Part shown: positions 55,231-62,988 of the stretch, one piece after another
How the letters are laid out: every line of letters starts with the position of its first letter
How positions within the stretch are numbered: position 1 is the first letter of the stretch
The notes under the pieces: model-generated
Seen by the model: only the letters and a program-made list of their open reading frames with translations
The model's database searches: none
What the model was told of the DNA's origin: nothing
Source of the DNA: Streptomyces sp. Mut1
GTDB taxonomy: Bacteria; Actinomycetota; Actinomycetes; Streptomycetales; Streptomycetaceae
Assembly (NCBI RefSeq): GCF_030719295.1
Contig: NZ_CP120998.1
Coordinates: forward strand, 186,001 to 250,000
Direction: 5' to 3'
DNA length: 64,000 nucleotides
Made by a program: the position numbers and the translations under genes

Positions 55231-55628
55231 GCGAGCGCATCGAGACCGTCGTCCTGGACTCCGAGGGGCTCTCCGCCTGGATCGCGCAGGACCGCAAGCT
55301 CCTCGCGATACTTCAGGTCTTCCACGACATGGGAGCCGATCTGGTGATCGGGGCGAACACCATCGTGGAAGTCAGCCATTCCCGCACCAACATGCCTCGA
55401 CTGAACTGGGCCCTGTCCCGGATCAAGGTGGAACCGGTCACCGAGCAAGGCGCCAAAGCGGCAGCGGAGTTGCTCAAGGACGCCGGACTGCACGGGCACA
55501 AGTACGCCATCGACGCCACGGTCGCCGAGGTCGCCCTGCGCCAGCCGAAACCCGTCGCACTCCTGACGTCCGACAGCGACGACATGACCAAGCTCTGCGG
55601 CAGCCAGGTCCGCATCATCCCCCTCTGA
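55227..55628 (+). CDS. PIN-domain toxin (VapC-like)
   Basis: A 133-residue PIN ribonuclease-fold protein, GTG start inside the antitoxin stop. Acidic metal-binding positions are visible: Asp in VVLDSEGL near residue 11, Glu in NTIVEVSHSR, Asp in KYAIDATVAEVA, and Asp in LLTSDSDDM. Length fits VapC-type toxins (about 130). Such toxins cut specific tRNAs or rRNA when the antitoxin is lost. A decayed partial copy of this gene lies at 57285-57463 on the same strand, showing local duplication. Confidence 0.92.
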   Translation: MSERIETVVLDSEGLSAWIAQDRKLLAILQVFHDMGADLVIGANTIVEVSHSRTNMPRLNWALSRIKVEPVTEQGAKAAAELLKDAGLHGHKYAIDATVAEVALRQPKPVALLTSDSDDMTKLCGSQVRIIPL

Positions 55629-55762
55629 CCAACTGGGGGGGGACGGCCGACCGGGGCGGTCTCGTCAGCCCAGGAGAGCCGGCTCACTGGGCGGGCTCGT
55701 CCCGCACCGGCTCGGAACGTGGCCGGACGGGGCCGTTCGTACAGGTGCTGTCGACCCCAGCG

Positions 55763-56503
55763 TTACCGGGTGGGGGTGCGGTGCAGCATTGACGCTACTC
55801 CTACGTCCGAGGGGGCGTAGCCGATGCCCCGCAGGATGACGACGGGGACTCCGCGGCCGCGCTGGCCGAGGATGATCCCGGCTGCTGCGGCGATCATGTC
55901 GGTGAAGGTCTCCTCCTGTTGCTTCCCGCCGTCCTCGCTGAGTCGCAACGGCGCGACTCCGGCGGCGCCGATGGAGATGCAGGTGGCGCCGCGACGGTCG
56001 GCGCGGCCGTCGGAGTCCGCGATGACGACCGCGACGTTCGCGCCGGAATGGGCGATCAGTGCGTCGCGCAGGGCGCGGGCGGAAGCGTCGGGGTCCTCGG
56101 GAAGCAACCACGCCCCTTCGGTGCCGGCGCGGTCGATCCCGGCGGAGGTGAGTTGGTGGCCGAGGGTATGCCAGGCGATGATCGGACCGCGCTCGGTGGC
56201 CAGGAAGTAATCGGTGGAGTGGTCCAGGATGAGCTGGACCACGGTGGCCGGCTTGCCCGTACGGGCTGACAGAGCCATGGCTTCGGCAAAGGGCGTGACG
56301 TCGGCCAGGGCGACGTAGCGCTTCTCTGCGATCGAGACGACCTTGCTGGCGACCACCACCACGTCACCGTCCAGCAGTTCGGTGCCGGTCCGGGAGAGGG
56401 CGTCGGTGATCGCGCTCGGGAGATCATCGCCGGGCTGGACTGAGGGGAAGGGCTCCAAGCCGAACGCGGAGAACCCGGAAGTGGTGGGCGGGATGGCGGT
56501 CAT
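55763..56503 (-). CDS. CofE-like coenzyme F420-0:L-glutamate ligase
   Basis: A 246-residue protein matching the F420 ligase (CofE, or FbiB N-terminal) family, which adds glutamate to coenzyme F420. Seen motifs: DGDVVVVASKVVSIAEKRYV near residue 45, HSGANVAVVIADSDGR, RRGATCISIGAAGVAPL and the tail GVPVVILRGIGYAP. It lacks the C-terminal nitroreductase half that mycobacterial FbiB carries. The ATG has GGAG upstream and overlaps the stop of the broken gene before it (ATGA). No other F420 biosynthesis genes are nearby, so this is probably an accessory paralogue of unknown substrate. Confidence 0.85.
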   Translation of the reverse strand: MTAIPPTTSGFSAFGLEPFPSVQPGDDLPSAITDALSRTGTELLDGDVVVVASKVVSIAEKRYVALADVTPFAEAMALSARTGKPATVVQLILDHSTDYFLATERGPIIAWHTLGHQLTSAGIDRAGTEGAWLLPEDPDASARALRDALIAHSGANVAVVIADSDGRADRRGATCISIGAAGVAPLRLSEDGGKQQEETFTDMIAAAAGIILGQRGRGVPVVILRGIGYAPSDVGVASMLHRTPTR

Positions 56504-57283
56504 GGTGCTCCTGCTGCTGGGGAAAGATCGGTGCGTAGGCGGTCGTGGGCGGCGGAGAGCATCCGGGCTCGCTGCCGGGGGGTGGCGTGCTGCGCGCTGG
56601 TGAGCCAGTCACAGACGCGGTGCAGGTAGTGCGGCCATAGCCGCGCGGCCGCAGCTGAGGCCGGCATACCGGAGGTGGCGGCCCGCCAGGCATCGGCGAG
56701 GTGCAGCGGCCAGGGCCTGCCATCGTATCCGCCAGGGCCAGGCGTGAGGTTCTTGAGCGATGCGACCATGTCCCGCACACGGCCGGGCGGCAGGTGCCGC
56801 TCGGTCGACCGGTAGACGACCGCACGGGCGCGGACCTGTGCGGGCTGGGACCACGCTGCGGTGAGGTGCAGCAGGACCGGAACGGCCTGGTGGAAGATCG
56901 CCGGGAGATGGCTGAAAGAGCCGGCGTGCTGCTTGGGGTCCGTGAGATGCACGGAGTTGACGGGGCCGGTCGTGGCGGCGGTCAGCAGCAGGAACGCGTC
57001 AATGCCGTACCCGGCGACGCGCTGCGCGAGTTCGTCCGGCAGCTCGGCCACGGCCTGCCGGGCGGCGGTGAGTGCCCGGCGGGACACGGCGAGGTCGCCG
57101 GCGAGCGGCTGCGGAACGTAGAGGCCGGTGATGGCCAACTACCAAGGGCCGGGCCAGATGATGCGTCAGATTGGCCTCGTCCCAGTGCCGGGGGTAGTCC
57201 GCGACGGCGAGGGCAGCACCCTGCTGAACCTGGTCCAGGAGGGCACGGTAGATGGCCGGGTCCGGAGTGACGCCCAGGGTCAT
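56500..57283 (-). pseudogene. Frameshifted conserved-looking gene upstream of the CofE-like gene
   Basis: Two frames together make one protein of about 260 residues. The first part (57283 down to about 57139) reads DPAIYRALLDQVQQGAALAV and then YPRHWDEANLTHHLARPLVV. One base later the frame changes to AITGLYVPQPLAGDLAVSRR, continuing to the stop at 56500. Removing a single T near 57138 would join them as PLVVAITGLY. In the second frame a TAG stands directly before the only possible start, a TTG, so separate translation is doubtful. The 5' end abuts the PIN-toxin remnant and has no ribosome site. I do not recognise the family. The stop overlaps the CofE-like start. A sequencing error is the alternative. 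Confidence 0.65.
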
Positions 57284-57284
57284 T

Positions 57285-57463
57285 CACGACATGGGAGCCG
57301 ACCTGGTGATCGGGGCGAACACCACGGTGGAAGTCAGCCATTCCCGTACCGACATGCCGTGCTTGAACTCGACCCTGTCCCAAATCAAAGTGGAACCTGT
57401 CACCGAACAAGGCACCAAAGCGGCAGCGGCTCCTTGGGCGGGCTCGTCCGGCACCCGCTCGGG
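57285..57463 (+). pseudogene. Decayed partial copy of the PIN toxin gene
   Basis: Bases 57285-57429 match 55323-55467 of the intact PIN gene at roughly 85-90% identity by eye (HDMGADLVIGANT-type core). The alignment then jumps: 57428-57463 matches 55681-55716, downstream of the intact gene. This copy therefore lost its 5' end and about 215 internal bases including the later catalytic Asp residues. It is not functional as a toxin. Confidence 0.85.
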
Positions 57464-57692
57464 CCCGGGTTTCCAGAGCAATGTGGACTCGTGTCCCGGA
57501 GGCGTGTCATGCGCGCCGACGCCAGTGAGCATCCCCGGAGTGGTCGGCTCATTGCCCTGTACAGGGCGGGACGAGGTGCGTGCTGCGGCCGCCAACCAGC
57601 GCCCCGCCGCACGGTAGCGGCAGGCAGAGGGGCCGAGCATGAAGAACGGCTGCGGCGCGGGGCTGACAACCGGCTTGCGTAGGATTCGGCGC

Positions 57693-58355
57693 ATGATTCG
57701 CGCAGTCGTATTCGACGTCGGTGAGTGCCTGGTGGACGAGACCCGCGAGTACGGAACCTGGGCCGACTGGCTCGGCATCCCGCGGCACACCTTCGCCGCC
57801 ATGTTCGGGGCCGTCATCGCCCAAGGCCGCGACTACCGAGATGTCTTCCAGGAGTTCCAGCCCGGCTTCGACCTGTACGCCGAACGGGAGCGCCGCGCTG
57901 AGGCCGGCAAGCCGGAGCACTTCGGGGAAGAAGACCTGTACCCAGATGTCCGAGACGCCCTGCACGCCATGCGGGCCGACGGCCTATGGCTCGGCATTGC
58001 GGGCAACCAGACTGTCCGCGCCGGCGCCATCCTTCGCCAGCTGTTCTCCGAGGACGTCGACCTGATTGGGACCTCCGACGACTGGGGCGCGAGCAAGCCC
58101 GACCCGGCCTTCTTCCGTCGCGTGGCCGAGGTAGTGCCCGCCGACCCCGGGGAAATCCTCTACGTCGGAGATCGCGTGGACAACGACCTGCGCCCCGGAG
58201 CAGCTGCTGGGATGCTCACCGCGCTGGTGCGCCGTGGCCCATGGGCGACGATCCAGTGGAACACCGACGAAGCCCTCAGCCTTCCCACCTTCCGTTTGGA
58301 AACCCTCCTCGAACTCTCGCCGAAGATCGCGGAGTTCAACGCGCGAGGGCGCTGA
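57693..58355 (+). CDS. HAD-superfamily hydrolase
   Basis: A 220-residue haloacid-dehalogenase-type hydrolase. Motif I is VVFDVGECLVDE (nucleophile Asp kept; second acidic position is Gly, as in YihX-like members), motif II is LGIAGNQT, motif III has the Lys in GASKPDPAFF, and motif IV is YVGDRVDNDLRPG. A cap region lies between motifs I and II. The start at 57693 is where similarity begins; TAGGAT seven bases before it fits a -10 box, suggesting leaderless translation. The 3' end overlaps the convergent XRE regulator gene by 20 bases. Substrate unknown; probably a small phosphate ester. Confidence 0.9.
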   Translation: MIRAVVFDVGECLVDETREYGTWADWLGIPRHTFAAMFGAVIAQGRDYRDVFQEFQPGFDLYAERERRAEAGKPEHFGEEDLYPDVRDALHAMRADGLWLGIAGNQTVRAGAILRQLFSEDVDLIGTSDDWGASKPDPAFFRRVAEVVPADPGEILYVGDRVDNDLRPGAAAGMLTALVRRGPWATIQWNTDEALSLPTFRLETLLELSPKIAEFNARGR

Positions 58356-59559
58356 CCGTCGTCGACCACCCGTACAACCGGTCATCGAGGTCACGCACGC
58401 ATTGCTCGTGCTGATGAGGGGCCAGCGCGCGCCGCACCTCCCGCACCCGGTCCATGCCCGTCGCGTACCAGGTTGCCTCTAGCTGATCGAGGGCGCGGCG
58501 GGCGTGCTCGCAGGCACCATCGGGGTTCCCCGCCGCCGCCTCGACCGCTGCCAGGTCCCCGTAGACCACGCTGCGCTGCTTGCCCTCGGCGGCCGGCAAC
58601 TCTTCGAGAACCCTGAGGAGAGTTGTCCGGGCCTGCGGCAGGTGCCCGGCCTTCAATTGGGTGTTCCCCTTGAAGGCGCCCAGGCGCACCGGGCTGAACC
58701 AGTCCAGCCAGTCAGGCGATGGGTGTTCGGTGCCTGCATCGAGCACGTCCTCGGCGTGGCCAATCAGGTGGAGAGCCGTCCTAATGTTCCCACACCGGGT
58801 TTCGCACTCGGCCTCGACCGCGTCCAGCCATGCCAGCAGTTCCGCCGACGGCGCGCCGCGGCGGGCGTAGGTCCGGGCGGCAACCATTCGCTCTGCTGCA
58901 TCATCCCGGCGGCCAGCCCAGGCGGGGATGAAAGCCATGTGGGCAAGGACAGCGGAACCGAGCAGCGGATCGTCGGCCTCGCCCGCTGCCTGGAGGGCGC
59001 GGAGAAGCGTGTTGCCCGCGTGGTCCGGTTCGCACAGGTCGAAGAACTCGATCCGGCCTGCCAGCAGCCAGGTCTCCGCGAGTGCGGCAGCCACCGCACG
59101 CCGCGTTTGCCCAGCTGTCTCCGGGAGAAGGGCACATCCGAGGGCGGCATGCGCGATCGCGGCTGGGCGAAGGGTTGCCGGGGCGACGGACCAGTACAGG
59201 CGTCGATGCGACCGGGTCACGGCCTCGAAGTCGGGGGCGACGGACGCGGGTTGCATGGTGGCGGTCGCTTGCGCAGGAACGGTGGCAAGGCCGACCGTGC
59301 CGCCTGTCAGACCACGATGCCCTGCATCTCGGCGGTCGCGCCCGTCCGGAGGACTGAACCCCAGCGCATCGAGGTCCTGGCCAAGGGTCCGTGTGAGGGC
59401 TTCGCCGAGTTCGGGGTGTGGCCATGGCGGATTCTCCGACTCCCACCGGCGTACCTGCCGAACACCGACACCAAGCGCTGCGGCGAGGGCTTGCTGCGAG
59501 TGGTAACCGGCAGCGAGGCGAGCGGACTTCAGACGGACGTTGCTGGGCTTCGGTGGCAC
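58336..59559 (-). CDS. XRE-family regulator with TPR-like C-terminal region
   Basis: A 407-residue protein with an N-terminal helix-turn-helix (residues 8-65: SARLAAGYHSQQALAAALGV, then RQVRRWE) and a long helical Ala/Leu-rich C-terminal half resembling the TPR-like arrays of actinomycete XRE regulators (AETWLLAGRIEFFDLCEPDH, GDLAAVEAAAGNPDGACEHA). The start is the GTG at 59559 with GGGAGGA upstream. It diverges from the small gene at 59740. Regulators of this build often respond to a peptide or small signal and control a neighbouring short gene, which makes 59740-61120 possible targets. Confidence 0.88.
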   Translation of the reverse strand: MPPKPSNVRLKSARLAAGYHSQQALAAALGVGVRQVRRWESENPPWPHPELGEALTRTLGQDLDALGFSPPDGRDRRDAGHRGLTGGTVGLATVPAQATATMQPASVAPDFEAVTRSHRRLYWSVAPATLRPAAIAHAALGCALLPETAGQTRRAVAAALAETWLLAGRIEFFDLCEPDHAGNTLLRALQAAGEADDPLLGSAVLAHMAFIPAWAGRRDDAAERMVAARTYARRGAPSAELLAWLDAVEAECETRCGNIRTALHLIGHAEDVLDAGTEHPSPDWLDWFSPVRLGAFKGNTQLKAGHLPQARTTLLRVLEELPAAEGKQRSVVYGDLAAVEAAAGNPDGACEHARRALDQLEATWYATGMDRVREVRRALAPHQHEQCVRDLDDRLYGWSTTVSALAR

Positions 59560-59739
59560 GGTGGTCCTCCCTCATGGCAATGGCGCCAGTCTCACACCAG
59601 GCCCTCTGGCTAGCCACTCACGCCCCAGAAGAATGCATGAAAGTCCTCTTTCGTGCCGAGAAGAGTCCTCTGAAAGCCCTCGGAATGAGAAGGGACGCAA
59701 GCCAACCTAAGTGGACGATCACAGCTACGGGAGGCTCAG

Positions 59740-60126
59740 GTGCCGTCCACGCCCACAATCAAGCACTGCCGGTTGGAAAGCGCCGGCGAGGCGTGGGACG
59801 CCGTCCGCGTGCCTCGCAGCGTTGGCAATGACGCGGTCTCCATCCTCGGGAGCCTGGTTGGCGCCGCTCTTCAGGACCCGCACGAGGGGTGCATGTATTT
59901 CTTCATCGCCCCCGGGTCGGCGGCCAGGTGGGAGCCCCCCGATGTGCCCGGTGCCCGGGTCCTCGGGCCTGGCGCTCACGTCGTGTTCCCGCCGCCGAGA
60001 CGAACCTCTGGGCCTGGCCCGTATTGGCGGGTCTGCCCGGCAGGCGACAGGCTCCTCACTGATACAGCGGCGCTTCGGGCCGCCCTGGAGGATGCAGCGA
60101 CTCCACGGACGGAGTCAATCCTGTGA
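59740..60126 (+). CDS. Conserved-looking hypothetical protein
   Basis: A 128-residue protein from a GTG with GGGAGG eight bases upstream. It opens with CRLESAGEAWDAVRVPRSVG and continues with YFFIAPGSAARWEPPDVPGA, HVVFPPPRRTSGPGPYWRVC, then TDTAALRAALEDA. I believe this pattern recurs in Streptomyces next to XRE/TPR regulators, but I cannot name a function. No signal peptide, membrane helix or catalytic motif is evident; the many Pro and aromatic residues suggest a compact binding domain. It diverges from the XRE regulator across 180 bases. Confidence 0.75.
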   Translation: MPSTPTIKHCRLESAGEAWDAVRVPRSVGNDAVSILGSLVGAALQDPHEGCMYFFIAPGSAARWEPPDVPGARVLGPGAHVVFPPPRRTSGPGPYWRVCPAGDRLLTDTAALRAALEDAATPRTESIL

Positions 60127-60283
60127 TGGTTCCTGCGGTGGTTCGCTTCGCAGAGCGGCGATACCCGAGCGCGACCGGATAACGCACCTTCGCAAGGTCA
60201 TGGTCCTGGGGCTCGTGGACACCGCGAGCGCCCCGGTCAGGCCCCTTACCCCCGTAACGAAGATCAGACAGAAGGAGTCCATC

Positions 60284-60451
60284 ATGACCGCGTGTGCACA
60301 CTGCGAGCGGCTGCGCTCAGAAGAGACGGCAGCCTCGCGGGTCGGTGACTACTCTCGCGCGACGGACTGCCGCGTACTGCTCCGCAGACATCCTCACCGC
60401 AGCGGCGCAGCCGCGCCGGAGCAGACCAGCCCCGTGCTGGCACGCCAGTGA
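60284..60451 (+). CDS. Small CxxC protein
   Basis: A 55-residue ORF starting MTACAHCERLRSEETAASRV and continuing GDYSRATDCRVLLRRHPH. AGAAGGAG precedes the ATG by seven bases, which is the main reason to call it. Three cysteines (CAHC plus ATDC) could bind a metal. It sits between two plus-strand hypothetical genes, with 157 and 207 bases on either side. Function unknown. Confidence 0.65.
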   Translation: MTACAHCERLRSEETAASRVGDYSRATDCRVLLRRHPHRSGAAAPEQTSPVLARQ

Positions 60452-60658
60452 GGCCACTCCGTCCCGGCTGCGCACTCGCGCGTGCAGCCGGGACGGCCGG
60501 GCCGACAACTCGGCACGGCCCCCGCGCGTATCGCGTCGGCCGGCCCTCATAGCTCCCGCGTCACCCAGGTACCCGGCCTGGGGCGAGCGGGTGGCCAGGC
60601 CGCCGTCCTGCGGCCGGGCAGGTAGAGCCACGCAACCCGACTACATCGGAGGGCACCC

Positions 60659-61120
60659 ATGGCAACACCATTAATCGAAAGGGATCGGGAGACGTACACC
60701 GTCACCCGCGACCCGAGGACCTTCGTCTCCCCGGAGGTGTGGGACCGTGAGGTCACTCTGCTCATGCGCGACTACCCGTTCGACAAGGTCATGGCGGAGC
60801 GTCTGTTCGCCGGCGCCGTCTCGTACCTCATCACCGCCATGGAGAAGTTCGGCCAGGGCCTGGAGATGTGCTGCGGGCGGATCGTGGACATCGCGGTCCA
60901 CGTGTTCATCCTCGACACCCGCAACTACCGGGAGTTCTGCGAGACGAACTTCGGCGGCAGGTTCCTGGAGCACATCCCGGAGATCGAGTTCAAGCACGAC
61001 GGCTCCGTGGAGCGTACCGCTCACATCATCGCGGACAACGGTTTCCCTGTGGACTGGCCGCTGTGGGAAGCCGACTTCGCGAAGTGCGGGCCGTGTCACC
61101 CCGGGGCGAGCTGCCACTGA
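60659..61120 (+). CDS. Glycine-rich-domain-like small protein with TTA codon
   Basis: A 153-residue protein. The segments DPRTFVSPEVWDREVTLLMR, IVDIAVHVFILDTRNYREFC and GGRFLEHIPEIE resemble actinomycete 'glycine-rich domain-containing' proteins, in which a conserved His-x-Phe-Ile-Leu-x-Thr core recurs. Function of that family is not known to me. Codon 5 is TTA, so translation should depend on the bldA tRNA and be tied to development. The C-terminus ends with a cysteine cluster (KCGPCHPGASCH), perhaps a metal site. AGGGCACCC lies just before the ATG. Its neighbours are the CxxC protein upstream and a methyltransferase downstream, same strand, with 161 bases to the latter. Confidence 0.8.
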   Translation: MATPLIERDRETYTVTRDPRTFVSPEVWDREVTLLMRDYPFDKVMAERLFAGAVSYLITAMEKFGQGLEMCCGRIVDIAVHVFILDTRNYREFCETNFGGRFLEHIPEIEFKHDGSVERTAHIIADNGFPVDWPLWEADFAKCGPCHPGASCH

Positions 61121-61281
61121 CGCCGTAGGGCTGGGCTGATCCCTTGTGCCCGGGACCGCTTCACGCGGACCCGGGCACTCTTTATGCCTATATATGATGG
61201 TTTCTGACTTTCACGTACGTCCCGGGGGTGCCGTCGGTAGCGTGGCGCCACTGGAGTTCGTCTCTCCCCCGGAGGATTCAC

Positions 61282-61959
61282 ATGTCCAGCGCCGGCCCCA
61301 TGACCGCAGCCGAGTACTGGGACAAGTACAAGCCTCACCGAGGCGAGAAAGCCGAGCGGCGCCCGGTGGCGGACCGCTTCGACTGGACCGGCATCCCTGG
61401 CTCCGGGCCCGGGGCAGAGGTCCTGGGCGAGCCGAAGACCGCGCTCGACCTGGGGCCGGCCGAGGGCGAGAACGCGGCCTTCCTGACCCGGGCCGGCGTC
61501 GAAGTCATCGGCGTGGACTTCTCGCCCGCTCAGGTCCGCCGCGCCCGCGAGTTCTGGAGCGACGTCCCCGGGCTGGAGTTCGTCCACGCGGAGGCCTGCG
61601 CCTTCCTCGACGGTGATCTGAGGTGGTGGGATGCCATTTACTCGACATGGGGCGCGGTCTGGTTCACCGATCCAGACGCCCTCGTCCCGCGCGTCCTGCG
61701 CCGCCTGTCCCCGGGCGGCGTCTTCGCCTTCTCGCACCGGGAGCCGATTGCCGGTCAGTTCGGGGCGCAGCAGATGGGCGGGAAGTGGCTGGAAGGCCGC
61801 GAGAAGGAGTTGACGGTGTACCGGTGGCAGTACAGCGCGGAGCAGTGGGCCGGTGTGCTCAAGCTCCACGGCTTCGTGGACATCCGGTCGGAGGTACTGC
61901 CCCACCCGGATGCCGGCTCCCTGGGGACGCTCCTGGTCCGGGCGTGCGCGCCTCGATGA
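61282..61959 (+). CDS. SAM-dependent methyltransferase (class I)
   Basis: A 225-residue Rossmann-fold methyltransferase. The SAM-binding loop is ALDLGPAEGENAAFLTRAG (motif I), followed by EVIGVDFSPAQVRRAREF with the acidic ribose-binding Asp, WDAIYSTWGAVWFTDP (motif II region) and LSPGGVFAFSHRE (motif III). The ATG at 61282 has GGAGG seven bases upstream; a longer frame begins at 61228 without a ribosome site. The opening AAEYWDKYKPHRGEKAERRP is similar to Streptomyces small-molecule methyltransferases. Substrate unknown. It is too far from, and on the other side of, the accessory genes to assign it confidently to sugar N-methylation. Confidence 0.88.
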   Translation: MSSAGPMTAAEYWDKYKPHRGEKAERRPVADRFDWTGIPGSGPGAEVLGEPKTALDLGPAEGENAAFLTRAGVEVIGVDFSPAQVRRAREFWSDVPGLEFVHAEACAFLDGDLRWWDAIYSTWGAVWFTDPDALVPRVLRRLSPGGVFAFSHREPIAGQFGAQQMGGKWLEGREKELTVYRWQYSAEQWAGVLKLHGFVDIRSEVLPHPDAGSLGTLLVRACAPR

Positions 61960-62134
61960 CCCTCGTGCTGTTGGCGCGGCGAGGTCGAAGCGGTGACCTC
62001 GCTGCCGGCCTGGCGTGACCGGTCCGGCCCGCGCCGCCGGCGAACAGCCACTCGCCATGTCGATGCTGCCCTTCGCACGCGAAGCCCCCGTCCTCGCCTT
62101 CGAGCAACGCATGCGTGAGGCCCTCGGCTGACCT

Positions 62135-62674
62135 CTACGAGCTGCTGGTCGCCTCGTCCAGGAGCAGATACAGCAGACCGACCAGGCTGCCACTGCTGAC
62201 GATCTCTCGGCGGTCGATCATGCCCCGGATCTCCGAGATCGGAATCCACTCGATTCGGTCGGACTCGTTCAACTCGGTCGGTGGGCCCGTGTACGAGGCG
62301 GTCTCGGCACGAAAGACGAAGTGCTCGGAATCCGTGATGCCGTTCGCCGGTTGCGCGTACACCAGCGGCTTGACGCCCTTCACCCGCCAGCCGGTCTCCT
62401 CCTCGACCTCGCGGGCAGCCGCCTGTTCCGGAGTCTCGTCGGCCTCGATGAGGCCCATCGGAAGCTCCCAGCCCCAGGTGTCGGTGATGAACCGGTGCCG
62501 CCACATCATCAGCACACGCTTCTGGTCGTCGACCACGGCCGCTACGGCCAGGTGCCGCATCCGGACCACATGGTGTTCCCACCGCCGGCCGTCAGGCTGC
62601 TGGACGTCCACGAGCCAGAGGTTCACCCATGGGTTGTTGTAGATCTGCCGCTCGCCATGGACGGTCCACTGCAT
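62135..62674 (-). CDS. NUDIX hydrolase
   Basis: A 179-residue NUDIX protein. The 23-residue box is intact: Gly, then Glu after five residues (GLIEADE), then REVEEETGW with the catalytic Glu pair. Flanking sequence WRHRFITDTWGWELPMG and WIPISEIRGMIDRREIV resembles ADP-ribose/nucleoside-diphosphate-sugar pyrophosphatases of actinomycetes. GGGAG lies eight bases before the ATG at 62674. Upstream on its coding strand are a 10-bp hairpin and a perfect G-quadruplex motif, which may control its expression. Confidence 0.93.
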   Translation of the reverse strand: MQWTVHGERQIYNNPWVNLWLVDVQQPDGRRWEHHVVRMRHLAVAAVVDDQKRVLMMWRHRFITDTWGWELPMGLIEADETPEQAAAREVEEETGWRVKGVKPLVYAQPANGITDSEHFVFRAETASYTGPPTELNESDRIEWIPISEIRGMIDRREIVSSGSLVGLLYLLLDEATSSS

Positions 62675-62754
62675 GAGCCAAACTCCCTTGTGTCAGTGAA
62701 GTACCCAGCATGTCACTTTGACGAGAATCCGACCGCCAAGTTGGAGACGAAGAC

Positions 62755-62781
62755 CTCGGGGCTCAAGCTCCGAGCCCCGAG
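62755..62781 (-). promoter_or_regulatory. 10-bp perfect stem-loop in the NUDIX leader
   Basis: CTCGGGGCTC at 62755-62764 pairs fully with GAGCCCCGAG at 62772-62781 around a 7-base loop. It is about 80 bases upstream of the NUDIX start. No T-run follows on the minus strand, so it is not a classic terminator. Confidence 0.7.
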
Positions 62782-62798
62782 CGCTCTTTGAGTGGAAT

Positions 62799-62830
62799 GG
62801 GTGGATGGGCTTGTACCCACCCACCCACCC
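62799..62830 (-). promoter_or_regulatory. G-quadruplex motif overlapping an alternative hairpin
   Basis: On the plus strand 62816-62830 reads CCCACCCACCCACCC, so the minus strand carries four GGG tracts separated by single T residues, the most favourable parallel G-quadruplex arrangement known. The same G tracts can instead pair with GGGTGGATGGG (62799-62809) as an 11-bp stem with one mismatch. The two folds exclude each other in a NUDIX transcript. The remaining intergenic bases (62675-62988, 314 in all) show a TTGACT at 62847-62852 that could be a -35 box for the rightward gene, and nothing else I can name. Confidence 0.7.
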
Positions 62831-62988
62831 TCCTGACCCGCAAGGGTTGACTTTCCGCGTTCGAGTTGCGACGCCAGGTAGCCGCGCTCTAGCTTCAGCG
62901 AGGACACAGAACAAGACGGCCCCTGCCGGTGAGGAAACACCGCCAAGGGCCTGACCACCTCGATCGAAAGCAATGGAGTACCGATCAG

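Noticed and set aside
61282..61959. Methyltransferase as the missing aminosugar N-methyltransferase of the cluster
   Set aside because: It lies 10 kb beyond the sugar operon among unrelated accessory genes and lacks clear similarity to DesVI/TylM1-type enzymes.
62057..62131. Short plus-strand frame with protein-like sequence (MSMLPFAREAPVLAFEQRMREALG)
   Set aside because: Only 24 residues, no ribosome site and no recognised family; it may be a gene remnant but cannot be supported.
62816..62830. CCCA repeats as a CRISPR array or ordinary tandem repeat
   Set aside because: The unit is four bases with no spacers; it is better explained as a G-quadruplex tract on the minus strand.
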